DNA of 38,215 bases from Candidatus Glassbacteria bacterium (GTDB taxonomy: Bacteria; Gemmatimonadota; Glassbacteria; GWA2-58-10), in NCBI GenBank assembly GCA_019456185.1, contig VRUH01000038.1, forward strand, positions 1-38,215, given 5' to 3'. The translations under genes and the position numbers were made by a program. The notes under the pieces were generated by a model. That model ran no database searches, had not been told where the DNA came from, and saw only the letters and a program-made list of their open reading frames with translations. Below, piece after piece: positions 6,229 to 15,600 of this stretch (positions within the stretch are counted from its first letter, which is position 1; each line of letters opens with the position of its first letter).

Positions 6229-8430
6229 ATGAGCCCGCTCCGAATGCTCTGTCGTCCGCTCAGTGTCATCCTGCTCGTGCTGTTCCCGTCGCTGCTGCCC
6301 GCCCAGGGCGAACTGGCTGTCTGGGGAACCAGCGCGGCGGAGGCCGAACAGGCCGAAGAAATGCTGTACGATTACCTGACCGAGATCGCCTGGGACTATC
6401 TCGACCGACGCGACCGGGAGATCGCCGCGCTCAAAAGCGAGGGCGACGTGCGAAGGCGGCAGGAACTTGTGCGCGAGAGGATGTTCTCCACGCTCGGTCC
6501 GCTGCCCGGGAAGACCAACCTCAAGGCGAAAGTGACCGGCACCCTGAAACGCGACGGCTACACTGTGGAGAAAGTGGTCTACCAGAGCATGCCGGGCTTC
6601 TACGTGACCGGCAACCTGTTTATTCCCGACGGCGGCCGGAAACCGTACCCCGCCGTACTGGGCACCTGCGGCCACTCGATGAACGGCAAGGCCGCCGACG
6701 TGTACCAGGCGCTGTGGGTCGACCTGGTCACCGAGGGGTTCGTCGTGCTCACGTTCGACCCGCCGGGCCAGGGCGAAAGGTTCATGTACTGGGACGAGGG
6801 CCTGGGTAGCACCTGGCTGGAGGGCACGACCACCGAGCACAGCATGCCGGGGATCCAGTGCCTGCTCACCGGAGCCAACGCCGCCACCTATTTCGTCTGG
6901 GACATGATCCGCAGTATCGACTACCTGATCTCCCGTCCCGAGGTGGATCCCGAACGGATAGCGGTCACGGGCAACAGCGGCGGCGGGATGGCCACCGCCT
7001 ATCTCGCGGCAATGGACACCCGGCTGGCCGCCGCCGTACCGAGCTGCTATCTCACCTCCTGGCGTAAACTCTGGAGCACCATCGGCCCGCAGGACGCGGA
7101 GCAGAACATGCTGCCCTTTATCGGCAACGGACTGGATTTCGGTGATTTCCCGCTGGCGTTCGCCCCCAAGCCGTACCTGATGAACCTGGCGATCCGCGAC
7201 TTTTTCAATATCGTCGGCGCGCGGCACACATATACCGAAGCCAGCCGGGTCTACGGCCTGTTCGGGGCCGAGGACAAGGTTGCCAAGTTCGAGGCGGACG
7301 ATTACCACGGTTACACCAGGCCCCGCCGCCAGGCCTGTGTCGAGTGGCTGGCCAGGCACCTCCAGGGCCGCGAGATCGACTACGACGAGCCGGAGCGGAT
7401 TCCCGAGGATGAGCGGGACCTGTGGGCCACGCCCACAGGCCAGACCGTTACCAGCTACGATAACGCCGAGACGATGGCCTCTCTCAACCGCAAGTTCGCC
7501 GCACGGATCATGTACACCAAGAAGAAGCCGATCAAACTTCCCGAACTCGAAACCGAGCGCGACAGGATAATCACCCAGGCCCGTCGACTTTCAGCTTACA
7601 CCAAGCCCCAGGGTGCGCTGGAACCTCAGCTGCGCGGTTCCGTTCAGCGGCCCGGAATGAAAATAGAACTGGTCAGTTTTAACGTGGAAGAGGGTATCAC
7701 TCTGCCGGCGCTGCTGTTCCGCCCGGACAACCCCTCGGACGGCAAGCCGGCCGTACTCTGGACCTCGGCTTACAGCAAGAGCGACGACGCCGGCGGGGAT
7801 ATCGCCGAGCTGGTGCGGGCGGGCCATCTCGTACTTGCCCCCGACCTTCGCGGCCAGGGCGAAACAGCGAGGCCCTCTACCCGCAGCAGCCTGTTTGTCA
7901 AGTGGTTCTCGCCGGACTGGGACATGGCGCTGATGGCGTTCCATGTCAACCGGTCACTGGTCGGGATGCGCGCGGCAGACCTGGTGCGGGCCGTGGACCT
8001 GCTGGCGGAGATCAGCGGAGGCGATGAGATACTGCTGGTGGCCAAGGGACGGATGGGCGTGCCGGCCATGCACGCGGCGGCGTTCGACAGCCGGATCGGA
8101 CGCGTGATAATCGAGGGCGGGCTGGTGAGCTGGAAGGCTGTGATCGACGCCAAGTACCACCGGGACCAGCTCGACAACGTGGTCCGCGGGGCTCTGGCCC
8201 ACTACGATATACCCTCGCTGGCGGCCGCGATCGCCCCCAGGCCCCTGGTGCTGGCCAGCCTGTCCGACCCGATGGGCCGGCCGATCGGGTCGGATCAAGC
8301 GCGGAAAGCCTACGATCAGGCGGCCTTGTTTTACAAGGTAATGAACTACGAGGACCGTCTGCGGGTAACCGACCGCGGAATCGGCGTAAGTTTCATCGAG
8401 GCTTACGGGGAGTTACTGCAGGAACGCTAA
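6229..8430 (+). CDS. Secreted tandem alpha/beta hydrolase (acetyl xylan esterase-like)
   Basis: This exported protein of 733 residues holds two alpha/beta-hydrolase modules. The ATG at 6229 is chosen because AAGGAG lies just upstream and the protein then begins with a clean signal peptide ending near LLPAQG; the frame is open further upstream but without these signs. Module 1 (about 80-400) has TFDPPGQGE, the nucleophile elbow TGNSGGG with Ser250, an acidic GAED and the catalytic-type DDYHGYTRPR histidine, as in acetyl xylan esterase and dienelactone hydrolase relatives. Module 2 (about 470-733) keeps APDLRGQGE, but its elbow is AKGRMG near 605-610, so the serine is replaced by glycine and the module is probably non-catalytic. 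The substrate is likely an ester on plant or algal polysaccharide, by inference. Confidence 0.85.
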   Translation: MSPLRMLCRPLSVILLVLFPSLLPAQGELAVWGTSAAEAEQAEEMLYDYLTEIAWDYLDRRDREIAALKSEGDVRRRQELVRERMFSTLGPLPGKTNLKAKVTGTLKRDGYTVEKVVYQSMPGFYVTGNLFIPDGGRKPYPAVLGTCGHSMNGKAADVYQALWVDLVTEGFVVLTFDPPGQGERFMYWDEGLGSTWLEGTTTEHSMPGIQCLLTGANAATYFVWDMIRSIDYLISRPEVDPERIAVTGNSGGGMATAYLAAMDTRLAAAVPSCYLTSWRKLWSTIGPQDAEQNMLPFIGNGLDFGDFPLAFAPKPYLMNLAIRDFFNIVGARHTYTEASRVYGLFGAEDKVAKFEADDYHGYTRPRRQACVEWLARHLQGREIDYDEPERIPEDERDLWATPTGQTVTSYDNAETMASLNRKFAARIMYTKKKPIKLPELETERDRIITQARRLSAYTKPQGALEPQLRGSVQRPGMKIELVSFNVEEGITLPALLFRPDNPSDGKPAVLWTSAYSKSDDAGGDIAELVRAGHLVLAPDLRGQGETARPSTRSSLFVKWFSPDWDMALMAFHVNRSLVGMRAADLVRAVDLLAEISGGDEILLVAKGRMGVPAMHAAAFDSRIGRVIIEGGLVSWKAVIDAKYHRDQLDNVVRGALAHYDIPSLAAAIAPRPLVLASLSDPMGRPIGSDQARKAYDQAALFYKVMNYEDRLRVTDRGIGVSFIEAYGELLQER

Positions 8431-8484
8431 CGCAAAGCGGCACTGGCGCCCGACGGGGTTCGGCGGGAGGAGGAGGCGTTAGCG
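8425..8484. other. Inverted repeat around the hydrolase stop codon
   Basis: CGCTAACGC (8425-8433, including the stop codon) pairs with GCGTTAGCG (8476-8484) across a 42-base GC-rich loop. It might contribute to termination between the convergent hydrolase and Rrf2 genes, but there is no T tract. Confidence 0.25.
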
Positions 8485-8510
8485 GTTGGAATTCAGCGCG
8501 GCATGTGTTT

Positions 8511-8954
8511 TTAGAAACTGACCTGGACCGTGGGGATGTTCTTTTCGATCAGGTCCCGGATAGTGATCCGGGAGCCGAAATCTTCGTAGAAGCGGAAGAT
8601 CGTATCCCAGAAAGGCTTGACGTTACATTCCTCCTGACCCTGGCAGGCGTGGGTCTTGCGCCGGCTGAACTTGGCGCAGTGCCCTTCGCTGTTGAGTTCG
8701 CTGGACAACATCTCCAGCACCTCGCAGACAGAGATATCCCCGGGAGTACGCTTGAGGGTGAAGCCGCCGTGGATCCCGCGGGTGCTATCGATCAGGCCCT
8801 TGCGTTTGAGAATCCCGAGCAGCTTGTGGACATAATCCAGACTGATCTGTTCGCTTTCGCTGATCTCGCGCGCGGTCACCGAATCCTCGTCCCGGTTGCG
8901 CGCCAGGCTCAGCACACAGCGCAGACCGTATTCTTCCTGGGCGCTGAAATGCAT
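8511..8954 (-). CDS. Rrf2-family transcriptional regulator
   Basis: Rrf2 proteins are dimeric winged-helix repressors or activators, many of which sense iron-sulfur status, nitric oxide or redox state through a cluster. The 147-residue protein has the family start MHFSAQEEYGLRCVLSLA, the recognition region TAREISESEQISLDYVHKLLGILKRKGLI (shown in parts), the wing GIHGGFTLKRTPGDIS, and three cysteines, C93, C104 and C110, where cluster-binding members such as IscR and NsrR have theirs, though with a wider first spacing. The ATG at 8954 follows an excellent AAGGAGGTGG; the longer open frame upstream is not needed. It is divergent from a nitroreductase gene, a common pairing for redox regulators, and a palindrome lies in its own promoter. 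Confidence 0.92.
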   Translation of the reverse strand: MHFSAQEEYGLRCVLSLARNRDEDSVTAREISESEQISLDYVHKLLGILKRKGLIDSTRGIHGGFTLKRTPGDISVCEVLEMLSSELNSEGHCAKFSRRKTHACQGQEECNVKPFWDTIFRFYEDFGSRITIRDLIEKNIPTVQVSF

Positions 8955-9026
8955 TGAAAGGTCCACCTCCTTCAAACTTTTATCCGCCGCAGAAAACAGC
9001 CGGCCGGAAGCACTCATCAAGCGTAA

Positions 9027-9055
9027 TTGATAATAAATTATTAATCCAAAGTCAA
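9027..9055 (-). promoter_or_regulatory. Rrf2 gene promoter with internal palindromic operator candidate
   Basis: On the minus strand TTGACT (9050-9055) and TATCAA (9027-9032) are 17 bases apart. The palindrome TAATAA-A-TTATTA (9031-9043) covers part of the spacer and the edge of the -10 box, a suitable place for autorepression by the Rrf2 protein. Upstream of the divergent nitroreductase I see only an isolated TATATT (9067-9072). Confidence 0.45.
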
Positions 9056-9184
9056 AGACAAACTGCTATATTGTCCTCAATCTCTAAGTTATAACGTCCC
9101 GGCAGAAAGGATTGTTGCTTTTTTTGTTGCCGGAGCTGCACTGACATCTTCATCACTTTCCAAACCGCCCACCTGGAGAGTACG

Positions 9185-9682
9185 ATGGATGCAATGGAAG
9201 CGTTAAAATCAAGACGCAGTATCCGCAGTTACCGTACAGACCCGGTCGAAAAAGAAAAAGTGGAGGCGGCGATTGACGCCGCCCGGCTGGCGGCCACCGG
9301 CCATGGCGTCGAACCCTGGGAATTCGTGGTGGTCACCAACAATAAAATTCGCGCCCAACTGGCTGAAATCTGCGACTACGGAAAGTTTATCGTCCAGGCC
9401 CCGGTATGCGTGGTAGTCCTCTGCCGGGATACGAAGTACTACCTCGAGGACGGTTCAGCGGCAACGCAGAACATGATGGTGGCCGCCTGCGCCCAGGGGC
9501 TCGGCTCGTGCTGGGTGGCCGGGGATAAGAAGTCGTATGCGGAAAAAATCGTCAGGCTGGTCGGAGCGCCGCCGGAGTATAAGCTGGTCAGCCTGGTCTC
9601 GCTGGGTCTGCCGGCCGACGACCATCCGCCGCGGCGGAGCAAGCGCTCGCTCGATGAGGTGATCCACTGGGAAAAATTCTGA
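9185..9682 (+). CDS. Nitroreductase family FMN-dependent oxidoreductase
   Basis: This cytoplasmic flavoprotein of 165 residues is expected to reduce nitro groups, quinones or other electrophiles with NAD(P)H. It carries the family's FMN phosphate-binding start SRRSIRSYR (9-17), the PWEFVVVTN strand, a helix ending in AATQNMMVAACAQGLGSCWV, where the dimer completes the flavin site, and a C-terminal SLGLPADDHPPRRSKRSLDEVI typical of short nitroreductases. It is at the short end for the family but appears complete. GGAGAG lies before the ATG. Divergence from an Rrf2 regulator suggests redox or stress control. Substrate unknown. Confidence 0.92.
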   Translation: MDAMEALKSRRSIRSYRTDPVEKEKVEAAIDAARLAATGHGVEPWEFVVVTNNKIRAQLAEICDYGKFIVQAPVCVVVLCRDTKYYLEDGSAATQNMMVAACAQGLGSCWVAGDKKSYAEKIVRLVGAPPEYKLVSLVSLGLPADDHPPRRSKRSLDEVIHWEKF

Positions 9683-9730
9683 TCCGGCTGGTCTTTCACA
9701 CCCAACCGGGCAGGAGGCAGCGCTCAGCCC

Positions 9731-11419
9731 ATGTTCCAACTCCACGCAGTCGACATATTCATTATCGTCTTCTATTTCGTATTCGTCCTGGGCGTAGGAT
9801 TCTACCTCAGGCGCTACACGAAAAGCGGCGAGGATTTCTTTCTGGCCGGACGGAACCAGACCGCCTGGATTGCGGGGATCAGTTTTATCGCGGCCAACAT
9901 GGGAGCGCTGGAGTTGATGGGCTGGTCATCGGCCGCCTACCAATACGGCATGCTCTCGGTCCACTGGTACTGGATCGGCGCGATCCCGGCGATCCTGTTC
10001 CTGGGCATCTTCATGATGCCGTTCTACCACGTGAGCCGCACCCATTCGGTGCCGGGTTACCTCAGCCTGCGCTACGGCGAGGCGGCGCGCTGCCTGAGCG
10101 CAGTCACGTTCGTGGTGATGACCCTGCTGGCCAGCGGGATCAGCATGTACGCGATGGGGCTCGTGCTGGAAAATTTCTTCGGCTGGGATTTCGATACCAG
10201 TATCTGGCTCACCGCGCTGACCGTGGCCGCCTATGTCACCATGGCCGGACTGACCAGCGCGATTTTCAACGAGATTGTCCAGTTCTTCATGATCTGGGCC
10301 GGCTGTCTGCTGATCCCGATTTTCGGGCTGATCGAGGTGGGCGGATGGGACAAGCTGGTGGCGCTGGTGGCCCAGCGCGCCGCCGAGTTGACCGGGCCGG
10401 GCGCCCCGGTGCTGGACCGGATGCATATCTGGTCAACAATGGCCAGTCCGGATCTCAACTCGATGGGCATGCACTGGCTGGGGATCGTGTTCGGCCTGTG
10501 TTTCGTGATCAGCATGGGCTACTGGACCACCGACTACCTGGTAGTCCAGCGCGTGCTGACAGCCAGGGATATCCGCGCGGCCAAGACCGCGCCCGTGATC
10601 GGCAGTTTTTTCAAGATGGCGATCCCGTTTATCGTCATCCTGCCGGGTCTGATCGGGTTCGCCCTGATCCCGGACCTTCAGCCCGAAAGCCCTGACATCA
10701 GCGCCACCCAGACCTACAACGCGGTGCTTCCCCTGCTGATGAAACGCTATTTCGGCCCCGGGCTGATCGGGCTGGGTATAATCGCCCTGATCGCCGGGTT
10801 CATGAGCGGGATGGCCGGCAATATCAGCGCGTTTGCCACGGTCTGGACCTACGACATCTACCGCTCCTATATCCGCCGAGACAGGCCGGACAAACATTAC
10901 CTGCTCTTGGGCAGGCTCAGCACTCTCGTCGGGGTGCTGATCTCGATCGCCACGACTTATATTGTCAAACGGTTCAGCAGTATCATGGACTACATGCAGG
11001 CCCTGTTCAGCTTCTTTATCGCACCGCTGTTCGCCACCGTGCTGCTGGGGATGTTCTGGAAAAGGACAACCGCCCAAGCCGGTTTCTGGGGCCTTCTGCT
11101 GGGCATGTGCACGGCGATCGGAATATTCGGCGGCGTAAAATTCGACCTTGTGGACCCCGGTCTGATTACGCTCAGCGAGAATCCCAGCACGATGGCGCTG
11201 AATATGTGGCAGGCGCTCTGGGCGTTTGCAGTCAATTTTATCAGCACGGTGATTATCAGTCTGCTCACCAAACCCAAGCCGGAAGAAAAACTTGTCGGGC
11301 TGGTGTTCGGCGCAAGCGAACTGCCCCACGAGGGTCCATCGGCCTGGTACCGCCGTCCGGCGTTCTGGGCCTGGGTCAGTTTTGCGATTTTCGTGGTCCT
11401 GAATATTGTTTTCTGGTAA
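9731..11419 (+). CDS. Sodium:solute symporter family protein
   Basis: A 562-residue inner-membrane transporter of the SSS/SLC5 family, which uses the sodium gradient to import sugars, amino acids, organic anions or similar solutes. It has about thirteen hydrophobic helices, starting with DIFIIVFYFVFVLGVGFYLRR and the SSS hallmark SGEDFFLAGRNQTAWIAG soon after, then the long helical core with GFMSGMAGNISAFATVWTYDIYR in the position of the conserved 'sG..Nl.a..Sd.y..' segment. AGGAGG precedes the ATG. A small two-helix protein is encoded 18 bases after its stop codon, probably as an accessory subunit. The solute cannot be read from sequence, though the surrounding glycosidases suggest a sugar or sugar acid. 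Confidence 0.95.
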   Translation: MFQLHAVDIFIIVFYFVFVLGVGFYLRRYTKSGEDFFLAGRNQTAWIAGISFIAANMGALELMGWSSAAYQYGMLSVHWYWIGAIPAILFLGIFMMPFYHVSRTHSVPGYLSLRYGEAARCLSAVTFVVMTLLASGISMYAMGLVLENFFGWDFDTSIWLTALTVAAYVTMAGLTSAIFNEIVQFFMIWAGCLLIPIFGLIEVGGWDKLVALVAQRAAELTGPGAPVLDRMHIWSTMASPDLNSMGMHWLGIVFGLCFVISMGYWTTDYLVVQRVLTARDIRAAKTAPVIGSFFKMAIPFIVILPGLIGFALIPDLQPESPDISATQTYNAVLPLLMKRYFGPGLIGLGIIALIAGFMSGMAGNISAFATVWTYDIYRSYIRRDRPDKHYLLLGRLSTLVGVLISIATTYIVKRFSSIMDYMQALFSFFIAPLFATVLLGMFWKRTTAQAGFWGLLLGMCTAIGIFGGVKFDLVDPGLITLSENPSTMALNMWQALWAFAVNFISTVIISLLTKPKPEEKLVGLVFGASELPHEGPSAWYRRPAFWAWVSFAIFVVLNIVFW

Positions 11420-11437
11420 TCCAGTGGAGGCAATCCG

Positions 11438-11680
11438 ATGAGCGACAACCTTCAGATGAGCCTGTCAATCTGGTTCCTGTGCGGAATAATCCTGGGAGTT
11501 TACGGGATAACAGTCACCGCCAGCGGAATCTTCAACGCTCTGAATCCTCCGCCTGTTTTCGGCGCCGAATACCACCTGGATATTGTCTGGGGCCTGGTGC
11601 TGCTGTGCGCAGGAGTTGCGTTCATGGTCCTGCAGCGTCCCTCGCGGGTAAACCGTCTTCGGAGCGAAAAAAAGCTTTAA
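11438..11680 (+). CDS. Small two-helix membrane protein, probable symporter accessory
   Basis: This 80-residue protein consists of a short polar start, two hydrophobic helices (about residues 8-33 and 47-66) and a basic tail (RPSRVNRLRSEKKL), which should face the cytoplasm. GGAGG lies eight bases before the ATG, and the gene begins 18 bases after the symporter stop, so the two are surely cotranscribed. Small proteins accompany some SSS symporters, and an accessory or stabilising role is the natural inference, but I recognise no specific domain. Confidence 0.75.
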   Translation: MSDNLQMSLSIWFLCGIILGVYGITVTASGIFNALNPPPVFGAEYHLDIVWGLVLLCAGVAFMVLQRPSRVNRLRSEKKL

Positions 11681-11698
11681 GAGAAAAGCTGTAAGGAC

Positions 11699-11780
11699 GC
11701 GGGCCGGCACGTTCATTGCTTTCCACCGCGCCCCTTCATCCCCCCTCACGGCGGCTCCTGCAATGAACGTGCCGGCCCGC
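11699..11780. other. Long perfect hairpin between convergent operons
   Basis: Two 21-base arms (11699-11719 and 11760-11780) are perfectly complementary; the left arm begins GCGGGCCGGCACGTTCATTG. The 40-base loop contains a further CCGC/GCGG pair. No T tract follows on either strand and no target-site duplication is visible. It may be a strong bidirectional terminator, a structured RNA or a relic of a small mobile element. Confidence 0.55.
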
Positions 11781-11838
11781 CTGCTGCTTAGTTCAAGAAT
11801 CTGGCCGATACTCTACTCGGACAGGCAAGGGTATATGA

Positions 11839-11874
11839 ACAGGGGCTGCCCGGTCGATCCGGAGCAGCCCCTGT
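11839..11874. terminator. Bidirectional terminator-like hairpin
   Basis: ACAGGGGCTGC (11839-11849) pairs perfectly with GCAGCCCCTGT (11864-11874), and CCGG motifs inside extend the stem around a small loop. It lies between the convergent symporter operon and methyltransferase gene. The T tracts are poor, so the terminator call is tentative. Confidence 0.45.
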
Positions 11875-11950
11875 CCTGTTGATTCTTCGGATTAACAAAT
11901 TAAGAACTGCGAAAAGTTGCAGGGGCGCACCCCAAGTATCCGCCCGGGCT

Positions 11951-12691
11951 TCAAAGTTCATATGTCGATTTCCGCTTGCGAGCCACCACAATCTGCGTCC
12001 TGCCAAAAAACAGCGAAAGTGAGTGCATCTGCCTGTTGATCTCCCGGTTGGCCTCGCGTTGACGGTCGTCCGGCTCGCTGGCGAGCGTGCGGCCTGTGAG
12101 AATGTAACTGAGCGGCCAGAGCAGGGCGAGTGCCAGGCTGCTTCTGCGGATATGGTCCGTGTCCACTCGCTCTATTTTAAGCCCCGCCGTGTGCAGGATA
12201 TGGCGAAACTGCCAGAAAGTGAGCGGATAGATATGCTCGATATAACGGTTGCGCTCGTACTCACTCGACGGCCTCACGGCCAGTGCGTAGAACCCTGTCA
12301 GCAGAAACCGTAACCGGCTGGCGGCGTTGTTGATATTGGGCGAGGTGATTACCAGTGTGCCGCCGGGCGCCAGCACGCGGGCCAATTCGCGGGCGAAAGC
12401 GTACTGGTGCTCCAGATGTTCGATTCCCTCGCAGCAGACCACCAGCTCGAACGAGTTGTCGGCGTAAGGCAACGGGTCGTCCAGGTCTCCTTTGGTCAAC
12501 CGCACTCCTGTTTTATCGGCAACAAAGTTTTCCGGTGCGATATCCAGCGCTTCCACCCGGTGGCCCAGCCGGACCAGTTCCGCGCTGAGAGCTCCGCGAC
12601 CCGGAGCGAGTTCCAGCGCGCGGCATGGCGCCAGTTCCGCGATCATACTCGCCACCTTGCGCTCCAGCCGCGAAAGTCCTGAACTTTGCAA
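11951..12691 (-). CDS. Class I SAM-dependent methyltransferase
   Basis: This 246-residue protein has the Rossmann-type methyltransferase fold: motif I ALELAPGRGALSAELVRLGH (about 22-41), the acidic LDIAPENF after strand 2, KGDLDDPLPYADNSFELVVCCEGIEH (motif II and III region, in parts) and LAPGGTLVITSPNINN in strand 5. It resembles Methyltransf_11/UbiE-like small-molecule or lipid/sugar methyltransferases. I start it at the TTG at 12691 because GGAGG lies nine bases upstream and the TTG follows the preceding gene's TAG by one base, arguing for translational reinitiation. A longer in-frame start would overlap the previous gene. A hydrophobic segment near 185-200 (SSLALALLWPLSYIL) may touch the membrane. 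Substrate unknown. Confidence 0.87.
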   Translation of the reverse strand: MQSSGLSRLERKVASMIAELAPCRALELAPGRGALSAELVRLGHRVEALDIAPENFVADKTGVRLTKGDLDDPLPYADNSFELVVCCEGIEHLEHQYAFARELARVLAPGGTLVITSPNINNAASRLRFLLTGFYALAVRPSSEYERNRYIEHIYPLTFWQFRHILHTAGLKIERVDTDHIRRSSLALALLWPLSYILTGRTLASEPDDRQREANREINRQMHSLSLFFGRTQIVVARKRKSTYEL

Positions 12692-12692
12692 G

Positions 12693-15600
12693 CTACTCAA
12701 CCTCCACGTATTTTTCGTTAAACACCCCGCTGGCGACATCGCGCACCCGTACCCGCCAGTCGCCCGGCTTGTCATTCAGCGCCAGTTGAAACGACTGCCT
12801 GCCCCTACCCGCGGCAGTGGAAACGTTGCCGCTGTAGTGACCAAGTTTCTCTCCTTCCGGCCCGTAGACCTCCACGACGAACACGTGAGGTCCGGCCGAG
12901 GGCAGACTGGCGGCGCTACTCTCTGTTGACGCGGCCAGATTTACCCCGAACGAGAACTGGACTTTGCCGCCCCGGTGAGCCCGCCGCGGCAACTCCAGCG
13001 CAACATCCGTCACCTGGTAGGGCAGGCTGGCCAGCAGCTTGATTTCGCCGGTGGTGATCGGGGTGCGGATCGTGCGGCCGCGGCCCAGGTAGCGCCCGTT
13101 GCGCACGTCGTAGTGGTAGCCGTCGTTCGGCAGCAGGACCTCGATATCCCGCGGCGGGCCGACCATCCGGTAGTCCTTGATCAGTCCGATCAGGCTGCCC
13201 GCGCCCAGGTTATAGGTGGTCATTTTGACCGCCTTGAGATCCGTGCCGCTTGCCGGTCGAAGGCGGAAACGGGGCTCGTAGCCCGCAGCCCGCAGCAGTC
13301 TCATCGCCGAGTTGCGGACAGCGCTGCCGCGGCCCCCGGCGCGAAGGTTGCCGTAGCCGGAGACGAACGTGTTGAGATGGTACGCGCCGCCGTCGCCGAA
13401 ACTGTTACGGTAAACCAGCGGCAAGCCCGGACCCAGGTCCAGTTGCTCCGCAGCGGAGGCGTGAAGGTCACTTTCGGCGATCTCCAGTCCCCAGCCGCCG
13501 CCGCGCTGGACGATACCGCCGTTGACAGGCACCTGGCCGGGCTCGGCGGTTATCCCGAACAGGCTGTCCAGCGCACCGGCAGCTCGCCAGCGGCAGTGCC
13601 CGTCCATCTGTCCGGTCTGCGAATCGCCGATCAGCGCTCCCCCGCCGCGCACGAAGCCGGCGATTCGCTCAGCCGCCCTGTCGCTGAGGGCCAACGAGTT
13701 TGGCAGCACCAGGATTTCGGCGCCCGACCCGTCCAGCCAGCCGTCCTCGAGCATCTGGCAGCCGATCACCCGGTACGGTACGCTCAGGTCCTCCAGCAGC
13801 CGGCGCCAGCTCTCGTAGTTCGCTTCCCAGCGGTCGAACATCGCGCTCGGCGCTCCGTCCTGCTCGATAATCCTGCCGTCCTGGATCCAGCTCCCGTGGA
13901 TCGACTGGATCGACCACAGCAGCACCACCTCGCTGGGTGTTGACTCCCCGGCGGCGATTAGTTTGGCGATACCGCCGTGGCGCAGCTCACCGAAGATGTT
14001 CATCATGTCCCGGCCGCTCTTGCACAGGCGATAATCGGGGTCGATAGTGGAGAACTGCCAGAATATCGCGCTGCCGGCGGTGTGCCCGGCGAACAGTCTG
14101 CTCCAGAGCTCGTAGTCCAGCTTGGGTCCCCAGACCCCATAGCCAGTGCAGCCGGTGATCTTGCCTCCCTCGCGCATGAACGCCTGGTGACGGGCCGGTT
14201 CGCCGTAGGGCTGCGTATGGTCGATCGCCTGGTCGATCAGGTAGTAGTCGTAACCGTTGTGCGGCACCGTGCGCTGGGTGCCGGTCATCATCACCAGACC
14301 GTCGTCGTCCACCTCGCGCACGAGGCCGCGCACATAGCTGTAGTTGTCGGCGTAGGAAATTTCCATGAACGTGCGGTGGTCGGCCCAGCTCGAATAGTTG
14401 CCCCGCTCCTGCGCCTCGAATGTGTCGTCCGGGATCACCTCATCCCACCCGGCAAACGTGGTCCCCCACTGGCTGTCCAGCGCATCCAGCGAGCCGTACC
14501 GCCCGCGCAGCCACTCCCGGAAAGCGGCCAGTGTGTGTGGGCTGAAACACAGATCGAACGCATCGCCGTAGTGGGTCAGCGACGGTTCCTCGTAAGCGTA
14601 GTAGCTCAACGGGCTGAAGCGTTTGAACCGCGATACTTTTTCGAATATCACCCTGCGCTGCTCTGCCAGGTATTGCGGGTCGTGGAGGCAGTTGATCCGG
14701 TGCAGATACTGTTTGTCCCGGGTTTTAAGGTAGTTGGTTTTCGCCTGGCGATATGGTATCTCCCCCGCCCCGTCCAGCGACTCCTCGGTGTCCAGCCGCG
14801 TCTCGGCCTGGATTCCCAGGTTGCTGCGATAGACAAATTCAGGGCTGATCGCGGCCCAGGCGGTCACTCCCAGCTCCTCCATCCTGCGGTCGAGAAAATT
14901 CCATTCTCCGGCAGTGATCATCGGCATGAACCGGTACATCATCACTTCGTAGTCGTCCCAGGAGGCCGGCCGGTCGATAAAAACGGCCCGGGACAGGCTA
15001 TGCAGCGGGTCCCCGGCCGGCGACAGGATCCGGACGCTCACCACTGCCCGTCGGCTGAGACATCCGCCCGTGTTAAACGCGAACGGAGCCGATCCGCCGG
15101 TTGCCGCCACAGTGTCGGCTCCCAGCAGCCTGCCGCGGTTGTCTGTCAGGCTCAGAGCGACCCGTTGAGGATTTCCGCTGAATTTGACCTGTCCGCTCAG
15201 CACGATTCCCAGCGGGACAGTTTCCGCTTCCAACTCGATCGCCTCGACCCGTGGCCCCTTGACGGTCCGCCCGAGCGCGGAGGCGAAATCCACCACGCGG
15301 CCGCCGGAGCGGATATGTCTCAGCCCGACAATTGCCAGGCTTGCATGATACGTGTTGACGAACCTGTGTTCGATCCGCCCGGAGGCGTGCACGGCCAGCG
15401 TATCGACTTGCAGTGCATCCCAGGCGCCGTTGCGGAGAGAAATTTCCACCGAATCGCCGGGAAAGACACCCTGCAGCACGGCGGTCACGGTCACCGAACC
15501 GCCGTCATCCCGGATCGAGGGCGAGAATATCCCGCTCTCGGGGTTGTCCCGTCCGGCGGCCCAGCGCACAGTCCGGCCCACCAGCGCATACAGGTATTCC

